Positions 1 to 6,821 of a stretch of 14,131 nt of DNA are shown one piece after another. A program made the translations under genes and the position numbers. The stretch is from JBOHBN01 sp050698355 (GTDB lineage Bacteria; Actinomycetota; Actinomycetes; Streptosporangiales; WHST01), in NCBI GenBank assembly GCA_050698355.1, contig JBOHBN010000118.1, positions 1 through 14,131 on the forward strand, given 5' to 3'. Each line of letters opens with the position of its first letter. Position 1 is the first letter of the stretch. The notes beneath the pieces are model-generated. The model searched no databases, was not told where the DNA came from, and worked only from the letters and a program-made list of their open reading frames with translations.

Positions 1-714
1 ATCGGCCAGCGCTACCTCGCCGTGACCCAGGGCGTCGGCTCCGACCAGCTGCTCGACGAGGGCGCGACCATCCCCGCGTCGCACACCGCCCCGGCGCTCG
101 ACCTGGACGTCCTGCTCGGCGGCTTCAAGCCGCTGTTCCAGGCTCTCGACCCCAAGCAGGTCAACAAGCTCGCCACCGAGATCGTGCGGACGCTGCAGGG
201 TGAGGCGGGCAGCGTGAACAGCCTGCTCGGTCACACCGCGTCGCTCACCAACCACCTGGCCGATCGAGATGCCGTCATCGGGCGACTGATCGACAACCTC
301 AACGCCGTGCTCGGCAACCTCGACCGGCACGACAAACAGCTCAACGCCCTGCTCATCCAGCTCCAGCGCTTCGTCTCCGGTCTATCGTCCGACCGCAAGG
401 CCATCGGGCGCTCCCTCGCCGGCATCGACGCGCTCGCGGACAGCACCGGTGGGCTGGTCAAGACCGCGCGGCCGCACGTCCACGACGACGTCAAGCAGCT
501 GGGCAGGCTGGCGGGCACGCTGGACGAGAACAAGGGCACCATCGACAAAACGCTGAAGCGGCTGCCGAAACGTGCCAACAAGCTGGCGCGGACCGGGTCG
601 TACGGTTCCTGGTTCAACTTCTTCATGTGCGACTTCGACGGCAAGATCACGCTGCCTACCGGCAAGACGATGACGCCGACCTTCCATTCGGAGGAAGCGA
701 GGTGCAGCACATGA
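1..714 (+). CDS. mceB: MceB-type MCE family protein, 5' end missing
   Basis: The reading frame is open from base 1, and 237 codons are visible before TGA at 712-714. It enters at the end of the MCE (MlaD-like) domain: the first residues, IGQRYLAVTQG, match the family's G-E/Q-R/K-Y-L-x-L strand, followed by IP and the ALDLDVLLGGFKPLFQALD segment typical of MceB. From about visible residue 55 to 190 the protein is a long polar helical region rich in Leu, Asp and Lys. It ends with an aromatic YGSWFNFF stretch containing a Cys and a C-terminal RCST, which resembles other MceB tails. In the family, MceB is one of six subunits (A-F) that build a periplasmic/cell-wall lipid conduit fed by YrbE permeases and an MceG/Mkl ATPase. 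The TGA overlaps the ATG of the next gene (ATGA). The MCE assignment is firm; the letter B comes from motifs and from the order B-C-D-E-F. Confidence 0.88.
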   Translation: MGQRYLAVTQGVGSDQLLDEGATIPASHTAPALDLDVLLGGFKPLFQALDPKQVNKLATEIVRTLQGEAGSVNSLLGHTASLTNHLADRDAVIGRLIDNLNAVLGNLDRHDKQLNALLIQLQRFVSGLSSDRKAIGRSLAGIDALADSTGGLVKTARPHVHDDVKQLGRLAGTLDENKGTIDKTLKRLPKRANKLARTGSYGSWFNFFMCDFDGKITLPTGKTMTPTFHSEEARCST

Positions 715-1715
715 TGCGGCCGTTCCGGGAGATGCGTCCGGTGCCGATCGGCCTGATCGGGATCGCGATCATCGCCTGCCTGCTGCTCGCGGCGTTCAAC
801 GTCGAGAAGCTTCCGGTGATCGGCGGCGGCACCGTGTACAAGGCGGCGTTCACCGAGGCCGGCGGGCTCAAGGAGGGCGACGAGGTCCGCGTCGCCGGCG
901 TCAAGGTCGGCACGGTCGAGGGCATCTCGCTCGAGGGCAAGCACGTGCGGGTCGACTTCCGCGTCGACGACGAGCACACGTGGCTCGGTGACAAGACCGG
1001 CGCCGCGATCAAGGTGCGGACGTTGCTTGGCGAGAAGTACCTCGCGGTCATGCCGGCGGGCACCACGCCGCTCGACGAGGACACCGAAATCCCCACCTTC
1101 CGTACGGTCGCGCCGTACGACGTCATCGAGGCGTTCAGCGGCCTCACCAAGACCGTGCACAAGATCGACTCGAAGAAGCTGGCGAAGGCGTTCGACACGG
1201 TATCGACGACGTTTGCGAACACGCCGCGGGAGGTGAAGGAGTCGCTGCGCGGGTTGTCCCGGCTGTCGCGCACCGTGTCGAGCAGGAACGCGAAGCTGCG
1301 CACGTTGCTCAAGCACGCACGCGACGTCTCCAAGGTGCTGTCCGACCGCAACGGCGAGTTCACCAAGCTGTTCAAGGACGGCGACAAGCTGCTCAAGGAG
1401 GTCAAGGCCCGCCGCGCGATCATCCACCGGCTGTTGGTCAACACGATCTTCCTGTCGACCCAGCTGACCGCCCTGGTGGACGAGAACGAGAAGCAGATCA
1501 AGCCCGCCCTGAAGGACCTCGCGAGCGTGGTTGCGGTGCTGCAGAAGAACCAGAACAACCTGGACAAGGGCATCAAGTCGCTCGCCACGTTCGTGAAGCT
1601 GTTCGGCAACGTGGTCGGCACGGGACGCTGGTTCGACGCGTACATCCAGAACCTGGTGCCGCTGCCGCCGAGCGTCGACCTGCCGAAGACCCCCGTGTCC
1701 GGGGGCGGCTCGTGA
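711..1715 (+). CDS. mceC: MceC-type MCE family protein
   Basis: The product is 334 aa if it starts at the ATG at 711, which overlaps the mceB stop; a second in-frame ATG follows at 714. A purine-rich stretch at 690-702 supplies the ribosome site. One membrane anchor lies at about residues 12-29 (PIGLIGIAIIACLLLAAF). The MCE domain follows at about 40-130, with GLKEGDEVRVAGVKVGTV and RTLLGEKYLAVMPAG, the usual two signatures. Residues about 140-310 form a Lys/Leu-rich helical region that probably makes the needle-like coiled coil of the Mce hexamer, and the C-terminus is a short Pro/Gly tail. Family knowledge places it as a lipid-transport tunnel subunit outside the plasma membrane. The subunit letter comes from position between B and D. 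The anchor sits in the canonical place and the length is normal. Confidence 0.9.
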   Translation: MMRPFREMRPVPIGLIGIAIIACLLLAAFNVEKLPVIGGGTVYKAAFTEAGGLKEGDEVRVAGVKVGTVEGISLEGKHVRVDFRVDDEHTWLGDKTGAAIKVRTLLGEKYLAVMPAGTTPLDEDTEIPTFRTVAPYDVIEAFSGLTKTVHKIDSKKLAKAFDTVSTTFANTPREVKESLRGLSRLSRTVSSRNAKLRTLLKHARDVSKVLSDRNGEFTKLFKDGDKLLKEVKARRAIIHRLLVNTIFLSTQLTALVDENEKQIKPALKDLASVVAVLQKNQNNLDKGIKSLATFVKLFGNVVGTGRWFDAYIQNLVPLPPSVDLPKTPVSGGGS

Positions 1716-2872
1716 GGCCGGCGCTGGTGCTGCGGGTGGGCGTGCTGATCCTGGTCGGCGCGCTCGTCGCCGGCGTCACGGGGATCGTGGTGTCACGGAC
1801 GGCCAAGGTGCACGTGACGGCCTATTACAAGCGCACGGTCGGTTTGTACGAGGGTGCGGACGTGCGCGTGCTCGGCGTACAGGTCGGCGAGGTGACCGAC
1901 GTCCATCCTGAGGGCGACCGGGTACGGGTGGAGCTCGATTACCCGCGCGACCGCAAGGTGCCCGCCGACGCGAAGGCCCTCATCGTCGCGCCGACCGTGG
2001 TGAGCGACAGGTACGTCCAGCTCGCGCCGGTGTACGACGGTGGGCCCGTGCTGCAGGACGGGGCGAGGATCCCGCTGTCGCGTACGGCGGTCCCCGTCGA
2101 GCTGGACGACATCTACGGCAACGTCGACAACCTCTCCAAGGCGCTCGGGCCGAAGGGCGCGAACCGGGGCGGCGCCCTCTCCCGGCTGCTCAAGGTCGGC
2201 GCGAAGAATTTGAGCGGCAACGGCGACAACGTCAAGGTCACCATCAAGGAGGCCTCCAAGGCGCTGAAGACGCTCAACGACGGCAGCGACGACCTGTTCG
2301 GCACCGTACGCAACCTCGCGAAGTTCACCTCGGCACTGAAGAAGAGCGACGCCGCGGTGGTCGCGTTCAACAAGGATCTCGCGGGTGTCTCCAAGCAACT
2401 CGACAACGAGAAGGAGGAGCTGGGTGCGGCCCTCGCGAACCTCGCGGTCGCGCTCGCGAAGGTCTCGAAGTTCGTCAAGGACAACAAGAAGTCGCTGAAG
2501 AAGAACGTCAAGGGACTCGCCGAGGTCACCGGCGTGCTCGTCAAGCAGAAGAAGGCGCTCGCGAGCTTCCTGCAGGACGCCCCCGTGGCGCTCTCCAACC
2601 TGCAGCTGTCGTACAACCCCAACTACGGGACGCTGGACAACAGGAACAACTTCCGCCAGCTCAACGACCCGGCGACCTACCTGTGCTCACTGCTGATCTC
2701 GCTGCACGTGCCGAAGAAGCAGTGCAACCTCGTACGGCAGGCGTTCCATCAGGTCGTGAAGAAGCTGCCGGTCCGCCAGACGCTCGCGCTGGACCCGACG
2801 CAGGAGACCGCCTCGGAACCCGTCAGCGGGCCGGACCCCACGCTCGCCGGGATCCTGGGGAAGCACCCATGA
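1712..2872 (+). CDS. mceD: MceD-type MCE family protein
   Basis: The GTG start at 1712 overlaps the mceC stop (GTGA), giving 386 aa. The ribosome site is a poor G-run, so reinitiation after mceC is likely. An N-terminal anchor covers residues about 7-27. The MCE domain spans about 33-125, with GLYEGADVRVLGVQVGEV and the DRYVQLAP strand. A long helical part runs from about 135 to 295 and is Lys-rich from about 245 to 285 (KDNKKSLKKNVKG, KQKKALASF). The C-terminal part carries the MceD-like text NYGTLDNR and FRQLNDPATYLCSLL. Two cysteines, C325 and C338, are close enough for a disulfide in the oxidising periplasm (inference). The tail ends in a Pro/Gly linker and LAGILG. It would be one of the six tunnel subunits of the lipid importer. 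Confidence 0.9.
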   Translation: MRPALVLRVGVLILVGALVAGVTGIVVSRTAKVHVTAYYKRTVGLYEGADVRVLGVQVGEVTDVHPEGDRVRVELDYPRDRKVPADAKALIVAPTVVSDRYVQLAPVYDGGPVLQDGARIPLSRTAVPVELDDIYGNVDNLSKALGPKGANRGGALSRLLKVGAKNLSGNGDNVKVTIKEASKALKTLNDGSDDLFGTVRNLAKFTSALKKSDAAVVAFNKDLAGVSKQLDNEKEELGAALANLAVALAKVSKFVKDNKKSLKKNVKGLAEVTGVLVKQKKALASFLQDAPVALSNLQLSYNPNYGTLDNRNNFRQLNDPATYLCSLLISLHVPKKQCNLVRQAFHQVVKKLPVRQTLALDPTQETASEPVSGPDPTLAGILGKHP

Positions 2873-4140
2873 GGCACTTGGGCGTACGCGTGGTGGCGGC
2901 GGTGACCGCCCTCACGATGCTGCTCGGCGGGTGCAGCTACAAGAGCGTCTACGACCTACCGCTGCCCGGCGGCGCCGACACCGGCGACCACCCGATCACG
3001 TTCTCGGTCGAGTTCACCGACGTGCTCGACCTCGTACCCAGCTCCGCGGTGAAGGTCGGCGACGTCACCGTCGGCAAGATCGACCGGATCGAGCTCGTCG
3101 GATGGCACGCCAAGGTCTACTGCGAGGTGCAGGGCAAGGTGCACCTACCGGACAACGCGTTCGCCTCCGTACGCCAGACCAGCCTGCTCGGCGAGAAGTA
3201 CGTGCAGCTGGAGGAACCGCACGGGCAGCAGTCGGTCGGCCGGCTCGGTGACGGCGACGTGATCCCGCTCGCGAACACCGGCCGCAGCGTCGAGGTCGAG
3301 GAGGTGCTCGCGGCGCTCGCGTCGCTGCTCAATGGCGGCGGCCTCCCGCAGCTGCGGGCGATCAACAAGGAGTTGAACGCCGCCCTGTCCGGCCGGGAGG
3401 ACAAGGTCAAGGACGTCATCCACCAGCTCGACACCTTCGTCGGCGGGCTGGACGAGCAGAAGAAGGACATCGACAAGGCCCTCACCAACCTGAACAAGCT
3501 GTCCAACCGGCTCTCGAAGCAGAAGAAGACGATCAACCAGACGCTGCGGAAGATGACCCCGGCGCTCAAGGTGCTGTCCGACCAGCGCAAGGAGCTCGTC
3601 ACCCTCCTGAAATCGCTCTCGAAGCTCGGCAAGGTCGCCAAGCGGGTCATCCACGAGTCCAAGGCCGACCTCATCGCCAACCTCAAGGCGCTGCGGCCGA
3701 TCCTCACCAAGCTGGCGGAGGCGGGCACCGACCTGCCGAACGCGATCGGGATGCTGCTCACGTACCCGTTCCCGCCCAACGCCGCGGGTGCGGTGAAGGG
3801 CGACTACACCAACCTGCACCTCACCGTCGACCTCGATCTCGCGCAGATCCTGGAGGTCGTCGGCAAGGGCGGGCCGTCGAACGGCAAGTTGCCCACGCTC
3901 GACGACCTGACCAAGCTGTTGAAGCAGGACACCCGCGACGGGCGCGGCCCGAACGCCGGCGACCTGCTGCCCGACGGCGTCGTGCCGACACCAGGCGACT
4001 CGGGTGGCGACCAGGACACGGCCGGGTCGTCGCCGAGCCCGTCCGCCAGCAGCGGCTCCGGCGGTGGTGGCGGCTCCGGTGGTGGCCAGGGCAAGCAACA
4101 CGGCGACCTGCCCGGCCTGCTGCTCGGGGGGCTGCTGTGA
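2869..4140 (+). CDS. mceE: MceE-type MCE family lipoprotein
   Basis: The ATG at 2869 overlaps the mceD stop (ATGA) and has GGGGAAG just upstream, giving 423 aa. An in-frame ORF extends back to 2683 inside mceD, but this start gives a textbook lipoprotein signal: basic MRHLGVR, a hydrophobic core, and the lipobox LGGC with the lipidated Cys at 22. That is the hallmark of the MceE (LprK-like) subunit. The MCE domain spans about 43-135 and includes VLDLVPSSAVKVGDVTVGKI and SLLGEKYVQLE. Residues about 145-290 are a Lys/Leu-rich helical rod. From about 370 the protein becomes a Ser/Gly/Pro linker with a run of glycines at 398-406, and it ends in the hydrophobic tail LPGLLLGGLL. In the family, this lipoprotein is part of the hexameric tunnel. 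Confidence 0.92.
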   Translation: MRHLGVRVVAAVTALTMLLGGCSYKSVYDLPLPGGADTGDHPITFSVEFTDVLDLVPSSAVKVGDVTVGKIDRIELVGWHAKVYCEVQGKVHLPDNAFASVRQTSLLGEKYVQLEEPHGQQSVGRLGDGDVIPLANTGRSVEVEEVLAALASLLNGGGLPQLRAINKELNAALSGREDKVKDVIHQLDTFVGGLDEQKKDIDKALTNLNKLSNRLSKQKKTINQTLRKMTPALKVLSDQRKELVTLLKSLSKLGKVAKRVIHESKADLIANLKALRPILTKLAEAGTDLPNAIGMLLTYPFPPNAAGAVKGDYTNLHLTVDLDLAQILEVVGKGGPSNGKLPTLDDLTKLLKQDTRDGRGPNAGDLLPDGVVPTPGDSGGDQDTAGSSPSPSASSGSGGGGGSGGGQGKQHGDLPGLLLGGLL

Positions 4141-5438
4141 TCGGCCGGACGGTGAAGATCCAGCTGATCGCCTTCCTGGTGATCACCTGCCTCGGCCTGT
4201 CGTACGTGAGCGCCAACTACGTCGGCCTCACCGACTATCTGCTGGACAAGCAGTACACGGTGAGCGTCGACCTGGCGAAGACCGGTGGCCTGTTCAAGAA
4301 CGCCGAGGTGACCTACCGCGGCGTCACCGTGGGCCAGGTCGGGCGGATGAGGATCACCAGGACGGGCGTGCGCGTCGACCTGGAGCTCGACAAGGGAGTC
4401 ATGGTTCCCGCCGACGCGACCGCGGTCGTCGCGGACCGTTCGGCCGTGGGCGAGCAGTACCTCGACCTGCAGCCGCACCGCCGGTCAGGTCCGTACCTGC
4501 ACGACGGCAGCGTGATCCCGCGCAGCCGCACCCACCTGCCGGTGTCGTCGACGCAGCTCCTCGTGGACCTGGACCAGCTGGTGAACTCCGTGCCGAAGAA
4601 GGACCTCGTCACCGTCATCACCGAGCTGGACAAGGCGTTCTCCGGCACCGGGCCCGCGCTGCAGTCGCTGATCGACAACGGGAACGCGCTGACCAAGGCG
4701 GCGACCGCGAACCTCGACCCGACGACCGACCTGCTGGAGAACGGCAGGACGGTGCTCGACACCCAACTGGAAACCCAGGACGCGATCCGTACCTTCGCCA
4801 AGCACCTGGCCTCGCTCTCCGAGCAGCTGAAGACGAGCGACCCTGACCTGCGCAAGGTGCTGGAGAACGGCACGAGCGCGGCGCCGCAGGTGACCTCGCT
4901 GCTGCGGTCGCTCGACCCGTCGCTCGGGGTACTGCTCGGCAACCTGGTCACCGTCGGCGGCGTGCAGGCGGTGCGGCTGCCGGGGCTGCGCCAGATCCTG
5001 ATCACGTACCCCGATGTGGTCGCCGGTGGGTTGACGGTGACCGCGGACGGCACCTCGCACGTCGGGCTCGTGGTCGACCTGGCGCCGGTGCCGTGCACCC
5101 GGGGATACGAGTCGACGGCGAAGCGCTATCCGCAGGAGACCGCGGACATCCCCGCCAACGACCATGCGTACTGCGCGGAGCCACCGTCCAGCACCACGGA
5201 CGTGCGCGGCGTCCAGAACGCGCCGGGACCGACCGGCGAGGCGCCGACCGACCCCGGACCCTCGGGGGACTGGAGTGGCAGGTCGGCGTACGGCGGCGGG
5301 TACCGTTACGATGCCGCGACCGGCCGGGTCACCGGCCCGGGCGGCGGACCTGTGACGATGGGGTCCACCGGAGGGCATCGGCGCATGTTCGGTGACGACT
5401 CCTGGAAGATGCTGCTACTCGGCCCGCTGGGAAGGTGA
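4137..5438 (+). CDS. mceF: MceF-type MCE family protein
   Basis: The GTG start at 4137 overlaps the mceE stop (GTGA) with a G-run upstream, giving 433 aa. An anchor helix covers about residues 6-26. The MCE domain spans about 40-130, including GLFKNAEVTYRGVTVGQVG and the SAVGEQYLDLQP strand. Residues about 140-265 are helical. The rest is the larger C-terminal region usual for MceF: CTRGYE at 320-325, a second Cys at 346 in AYCAEPP, and VRGVQN at 356-361. A Pro/Gly/Ser linker follows, then YDAATGRVTGPGG at 391-403, which resembles a motif seen in many Mce C-termini. It ends WKMLLLGPLGR. C320 and C346 could form a disulfide. As the last MCE subunit before the accessory proteins, it completes the B-F order. 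Confidence 0.91.
   Translation: MIGRTVKIQLIAFLVITCLGLSYVSANYVGLTDYLLDKQYTVSVDLAKTGGLFKNAEVTYRGVTVGQVGRMRITRTGVRVDLELDKGVMVPADATAVVADRSAVGEQYLDLQPHRRSGPYLHDGSVIPRSRTHLPVSSTQLLVDLDQLVNSVPKKDLVTVITELDKAFSGTGPALQSLIDNGNALTKAATANLDPTTDLLENGRTVLDTQLETQDAIRTFAKHLASLSEQLKTSDPDLRKVLENGTSAAPQVTSLLRSLDPSLGVLLGNLVTVGGVQAVRLPGLRQILITYPDVVAGGLTVTADGTSHVGLVVDLAPVPCTRGYESTAKRYPQETADIPANDHAYCAEPPSSTTDVRGVQNAPGPTGEAPTDPGPSGDWSGRSAYGGGYRYDAATGRVTGPGGGPVTMGSTGGHRRMFGDDSWKMLLLGPLGR
5429..5435 (+). promoter_or_regulatory. Ribosome binding site for Mce-associated protein 1
   Basis: GGGAAGG lies 8 bases before ATG 5444. It decides in favour of this start over the overlapping GTG at 5435. Confidence 0.6.
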
Positions 5439-5443
5439 CCGCG

Positions 5444-6088
5444 ATGCGCACATCGCGCAAACCCAGCGCCGGACGCGGTGGCACAACCACGCGCGACGCC
5501 GACGCCGGAGAGAAGCAGGGCTCGCGTACGCAGGCGGCCGCCGCCACACGGCGCGGCCGCGGCAAGCCGCGCACCGCGCCGCGGCGCGACGGGCGGCTGC
5601 CCCGGTGGGTGTTCTACGCGGCGATCGCAGTGGTCGTCGTCCTGGCCGCCGCGGCGGTCTTCTTCACGGGGCGGGTCGTCGCAACCCAGCACGCCGTCGA
5701 TGCCCAGCAGACGCGGCGGCAGACCATCCTGCGCGCTGCCAGGCAGGGCGCGCTGAACTTCACCACGATCGGGTACAAGCACGTCGACCGTGACATCGGC
5801 CGGGTGATCGACGGCGCGGCGGGCGACTTCAAGCAGAGCTACAAGCGCAACCGCGACACCGTCGAGGAGACGGTGAAGAAGAATAAGTCCACCTCCAAGG
5901 GCGAGGTGCTCGGAGCCGGGCTGGTGTCGGTCGACCCCGACTCGGCGGTCGCGCTCGTGGTCGTCGACTCGCGGGTGACGAACGTGGCGTATAAGGAGCC
6001 GACCGTGCGGCACTACCGGATGCGGCTCACGATGGTGCACGACAAGAGCGGCCGGTGGCTGGTCTCCAACCTGGAGTTCGTGGCATGA
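5444..6088 (+). CDS. Mce-associated membrane protein 1
   Basis: I start this gene at ATG 5444 because GGGAAGG at 5429-5435 lies 8 bases upstream; the alternative GTG at 5435 overlaps the mceF stop but has its ribosome site too close. The product is 214 aa. The N-terminal 54 residues are basic and Ala/Gly/Arg-rich, probably a disordered cytoplasmic tail. A single membrane helix follows at about 55-76 (WVFYAAIAVVVVLAAAAVFF). The outer domain of about 135 residues has the pattern of Mce-associated (Mas/Mam-type) proteins: a helix, a D-F-K-x-x-Y motif, beta strands, and an ending of GRWLVSNLEFV. Such proteins are coded at the end of mce operons and are thought to stabilise or assemble the transporter; that role is inferred here from family and position. 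Confidence 0.85.
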   Translation: MRTSRKPSAGRGGTTTRDADAGEKQGSRTQAAAATRRGRGKPRTAPRRDGRLPRWVFYAAIAVVVVLAAAAVFFTGRVVATQHAVDAQQTRRQTILRAARQGALNFTTIGYKHVDRDIGRVIDGAAGDFKQSYKRNRDTVEETVKKNKSTSKGEVLGAGLVSVDPDSAVALVVVDSRVTNVAYKEPTVRHYRMRLTMVHDKSGRWLVSNLEFVA

Positions 6089-6089
6089 C

Positions 6090-6100
6090 AGGAAGGGGAG
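6090..6100 (+). promoter_or_regulatory. Ribosome binding site for Mce-associated protein 2
   Basis: AGGAAGGGGAG lies 5 bases before ATG 6106. It is the strongest Shine-Dalgarno sequence in the mce operon and supports the shorter start over ATG 6085. Confidence 0.75.
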
Positions 6101-6105
6101 CGCGC

Positions 6106-6639
6106 ATGACACGTGCCAACCGTTCCCTCGCTGCCCTGCGCGGGGCCGCCGGCCACGGCTGGGTGATGGTCGCGCTGCTGTCGGTCGCGCTGCTCACGCT
6201 GGCGGCGGGGGTCGTCGCGGTCGGCCTGCACTCGGCCACGATGACCAGCAGCGACGACCTCGCCGACGTACGCAAGGAAGCCGTTACCGCCGGCCGCGCG
6301 CACGCCAAGGTGATCTTGTCGTACGACTACCGGACGCTGCAGCGCGACTTCCGGAGGGGCCAGCAGGCGACGACCGGCGACTTCCGCACCGACTACCGGA
6401 AGACCACCGACAAGCTGGTCAAGAAGACTGCGAAGAAGTACCACACGGTCGTCACCGCCAAGGTCGTGGGCGCCTCGGTTGTGAACGCCGGCGAGGACAA
6501 GGTACGGCTGCTGCTCTACGTCGACCAGAACACCGTCAGCGACCTGAAGAAGAACGGCAGGCTCGACCAGAACCGCGTGCTCATGACGCTGAAGGACGTC
6601 AACGGCAAGTGGCTGGTCTCCAAGCTCGACTCGCTGTGA
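6106..6639 (+). CDS. Mce-associated membrane protein 2
   Basis: The ATG at 6106 is preceded by a strong ribosome site, AGGAAGGGGAG at 6090-6100, so I prefer it over the in-frame ATG at 6085 that overlaps the previous stop. The product is 177 aa. One membrane helix lies at about 18-41 (GWVMVALLSVALLTLAAGVV). The outer domain contains YDYRTLQRDF, DFRTDYRK and the closing GKWLVSKLDSL. It matches its upstream neighbour in layout and in the end motif (GRWLVSNL against GKWLVSKL), so the two look like diverged tandem copies of one family. It lacks the long basic N-terminal tail of the first copy. It is the last gene of the mce operon; a palindrome-rich gap follows. The family role is assembly or stability of Mce complexes, and the exact partner is unknown. 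Confidence 0.85.
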   Translation: MTRANRSLAALRGAAGHGWVMVALLSVALLTLAAGVVAVGLHSATMTSSDDLADVRKEAVTAGRAHAKVILSYDYRTLQRDFRRGQQATTGDFRTDYRKTTDKLVKKTAKKYHTVVTAKVVGASVVNAGEDKVRLLLYVDQNTVSDLKKNGRLDQNRVLMTLKDVNGKWLVSKLDSL

Positions 6640-6688
6640 CCCTGCCTGACGTGCCCTTCCCGGTTGAGCAACGAGGGTGCGCCCCTTG

Positions 6689-6719
6689 CCGGTTTGATCA
6701 CGGTACAGTGATCAACCGG
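6689..6719. repeat. Inverted repeat I in the convergent gap
   Basis: The arms are CCGG-T-TTGATCAC (6689-6701) and GTGATCAA-CCGG (6708-6719), with GGTACA between them. All 12 base pairs match apart from one unpaired T at 6693. It may be a terminator stem or a protein-binding operator; no U-run follows it on either strand. Confidence 0.8.
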
Positions 6720-6756
6720 TACTTACCATGTTCTGCAGCACGTGGTAAATACCGGT
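6715..6756. repeat. 42-base imperfect palindrome (inverted repeat II)
   Basis: The left half begins ACCGGTACTTACCA and the right half ends TGGTAAATACCGGT; the centre is CTGCAG with short flanks. By hand count 18 of 21 positions pair across the whole 42 bases. Its left arm shares ACCGG (6715-6719) with the right arm of the preceding repeat, so as RNA the two hairpins cannot both form completely. Confidence 0.8.
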
Positions 6757-6775
6757 TCGCCGTGGTAAGCGGCCG

Positions 6776-6793
6776 CGGGGCGCGGCGGCCCCG
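6776..6793. terminator. Short GC hairpin near the end of the LLM gene
   Basis: CGGGGC and GCCCCG form a 6-bp stem around GCGGCG. It lies 28 bases past the end of the minus-strand oxidoreductase gene and 136 bases past the mce operon. It is a possible terminator without a T-tract, a form common in actinobacteria; the call is weak because such GC hairpins also arise by chance. Confidence 0.35.
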
Positions 6794-6821
6794 GCTACCC
6801 TCGCTCTTAAGCCGGTCGAAC

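Larger units (their letters stand above)
6640..6821. other. Convergent intergenic gap rich in palindromes
   Basis: These 182 bases separate the ends of the mce operon (+) and the LLM oxidoreductase gene (-). No credible gene lies here. The first part has a weak bulged hairpin (6668-6689), then two overlapping palindromes (6689-6719 and 6715-6756), an 8-base direct repeat and a short GC hairpin (6776-6793). The middle is clearly richer in A+T than the coding sequence on either side. Transcription from both sides must stop here, so some of these are probably terminators, but no T-tract follows any of the stems. Confidence 0.8.

Noticed and set aside
231..1427. 398-codon frame antisense to mceB/mceC, and similar frames antisense to mceD-mceF
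   Set aside because: They cross real gene boundaries and have no ribosome site or recognisable domain.
2683..2868. Upstream extension of the mceE frame inside mceD
   Set aside because: It would hide the lipoprotein signal peptide; the start at 2869 gives a correct signal and an ATGA overlap.
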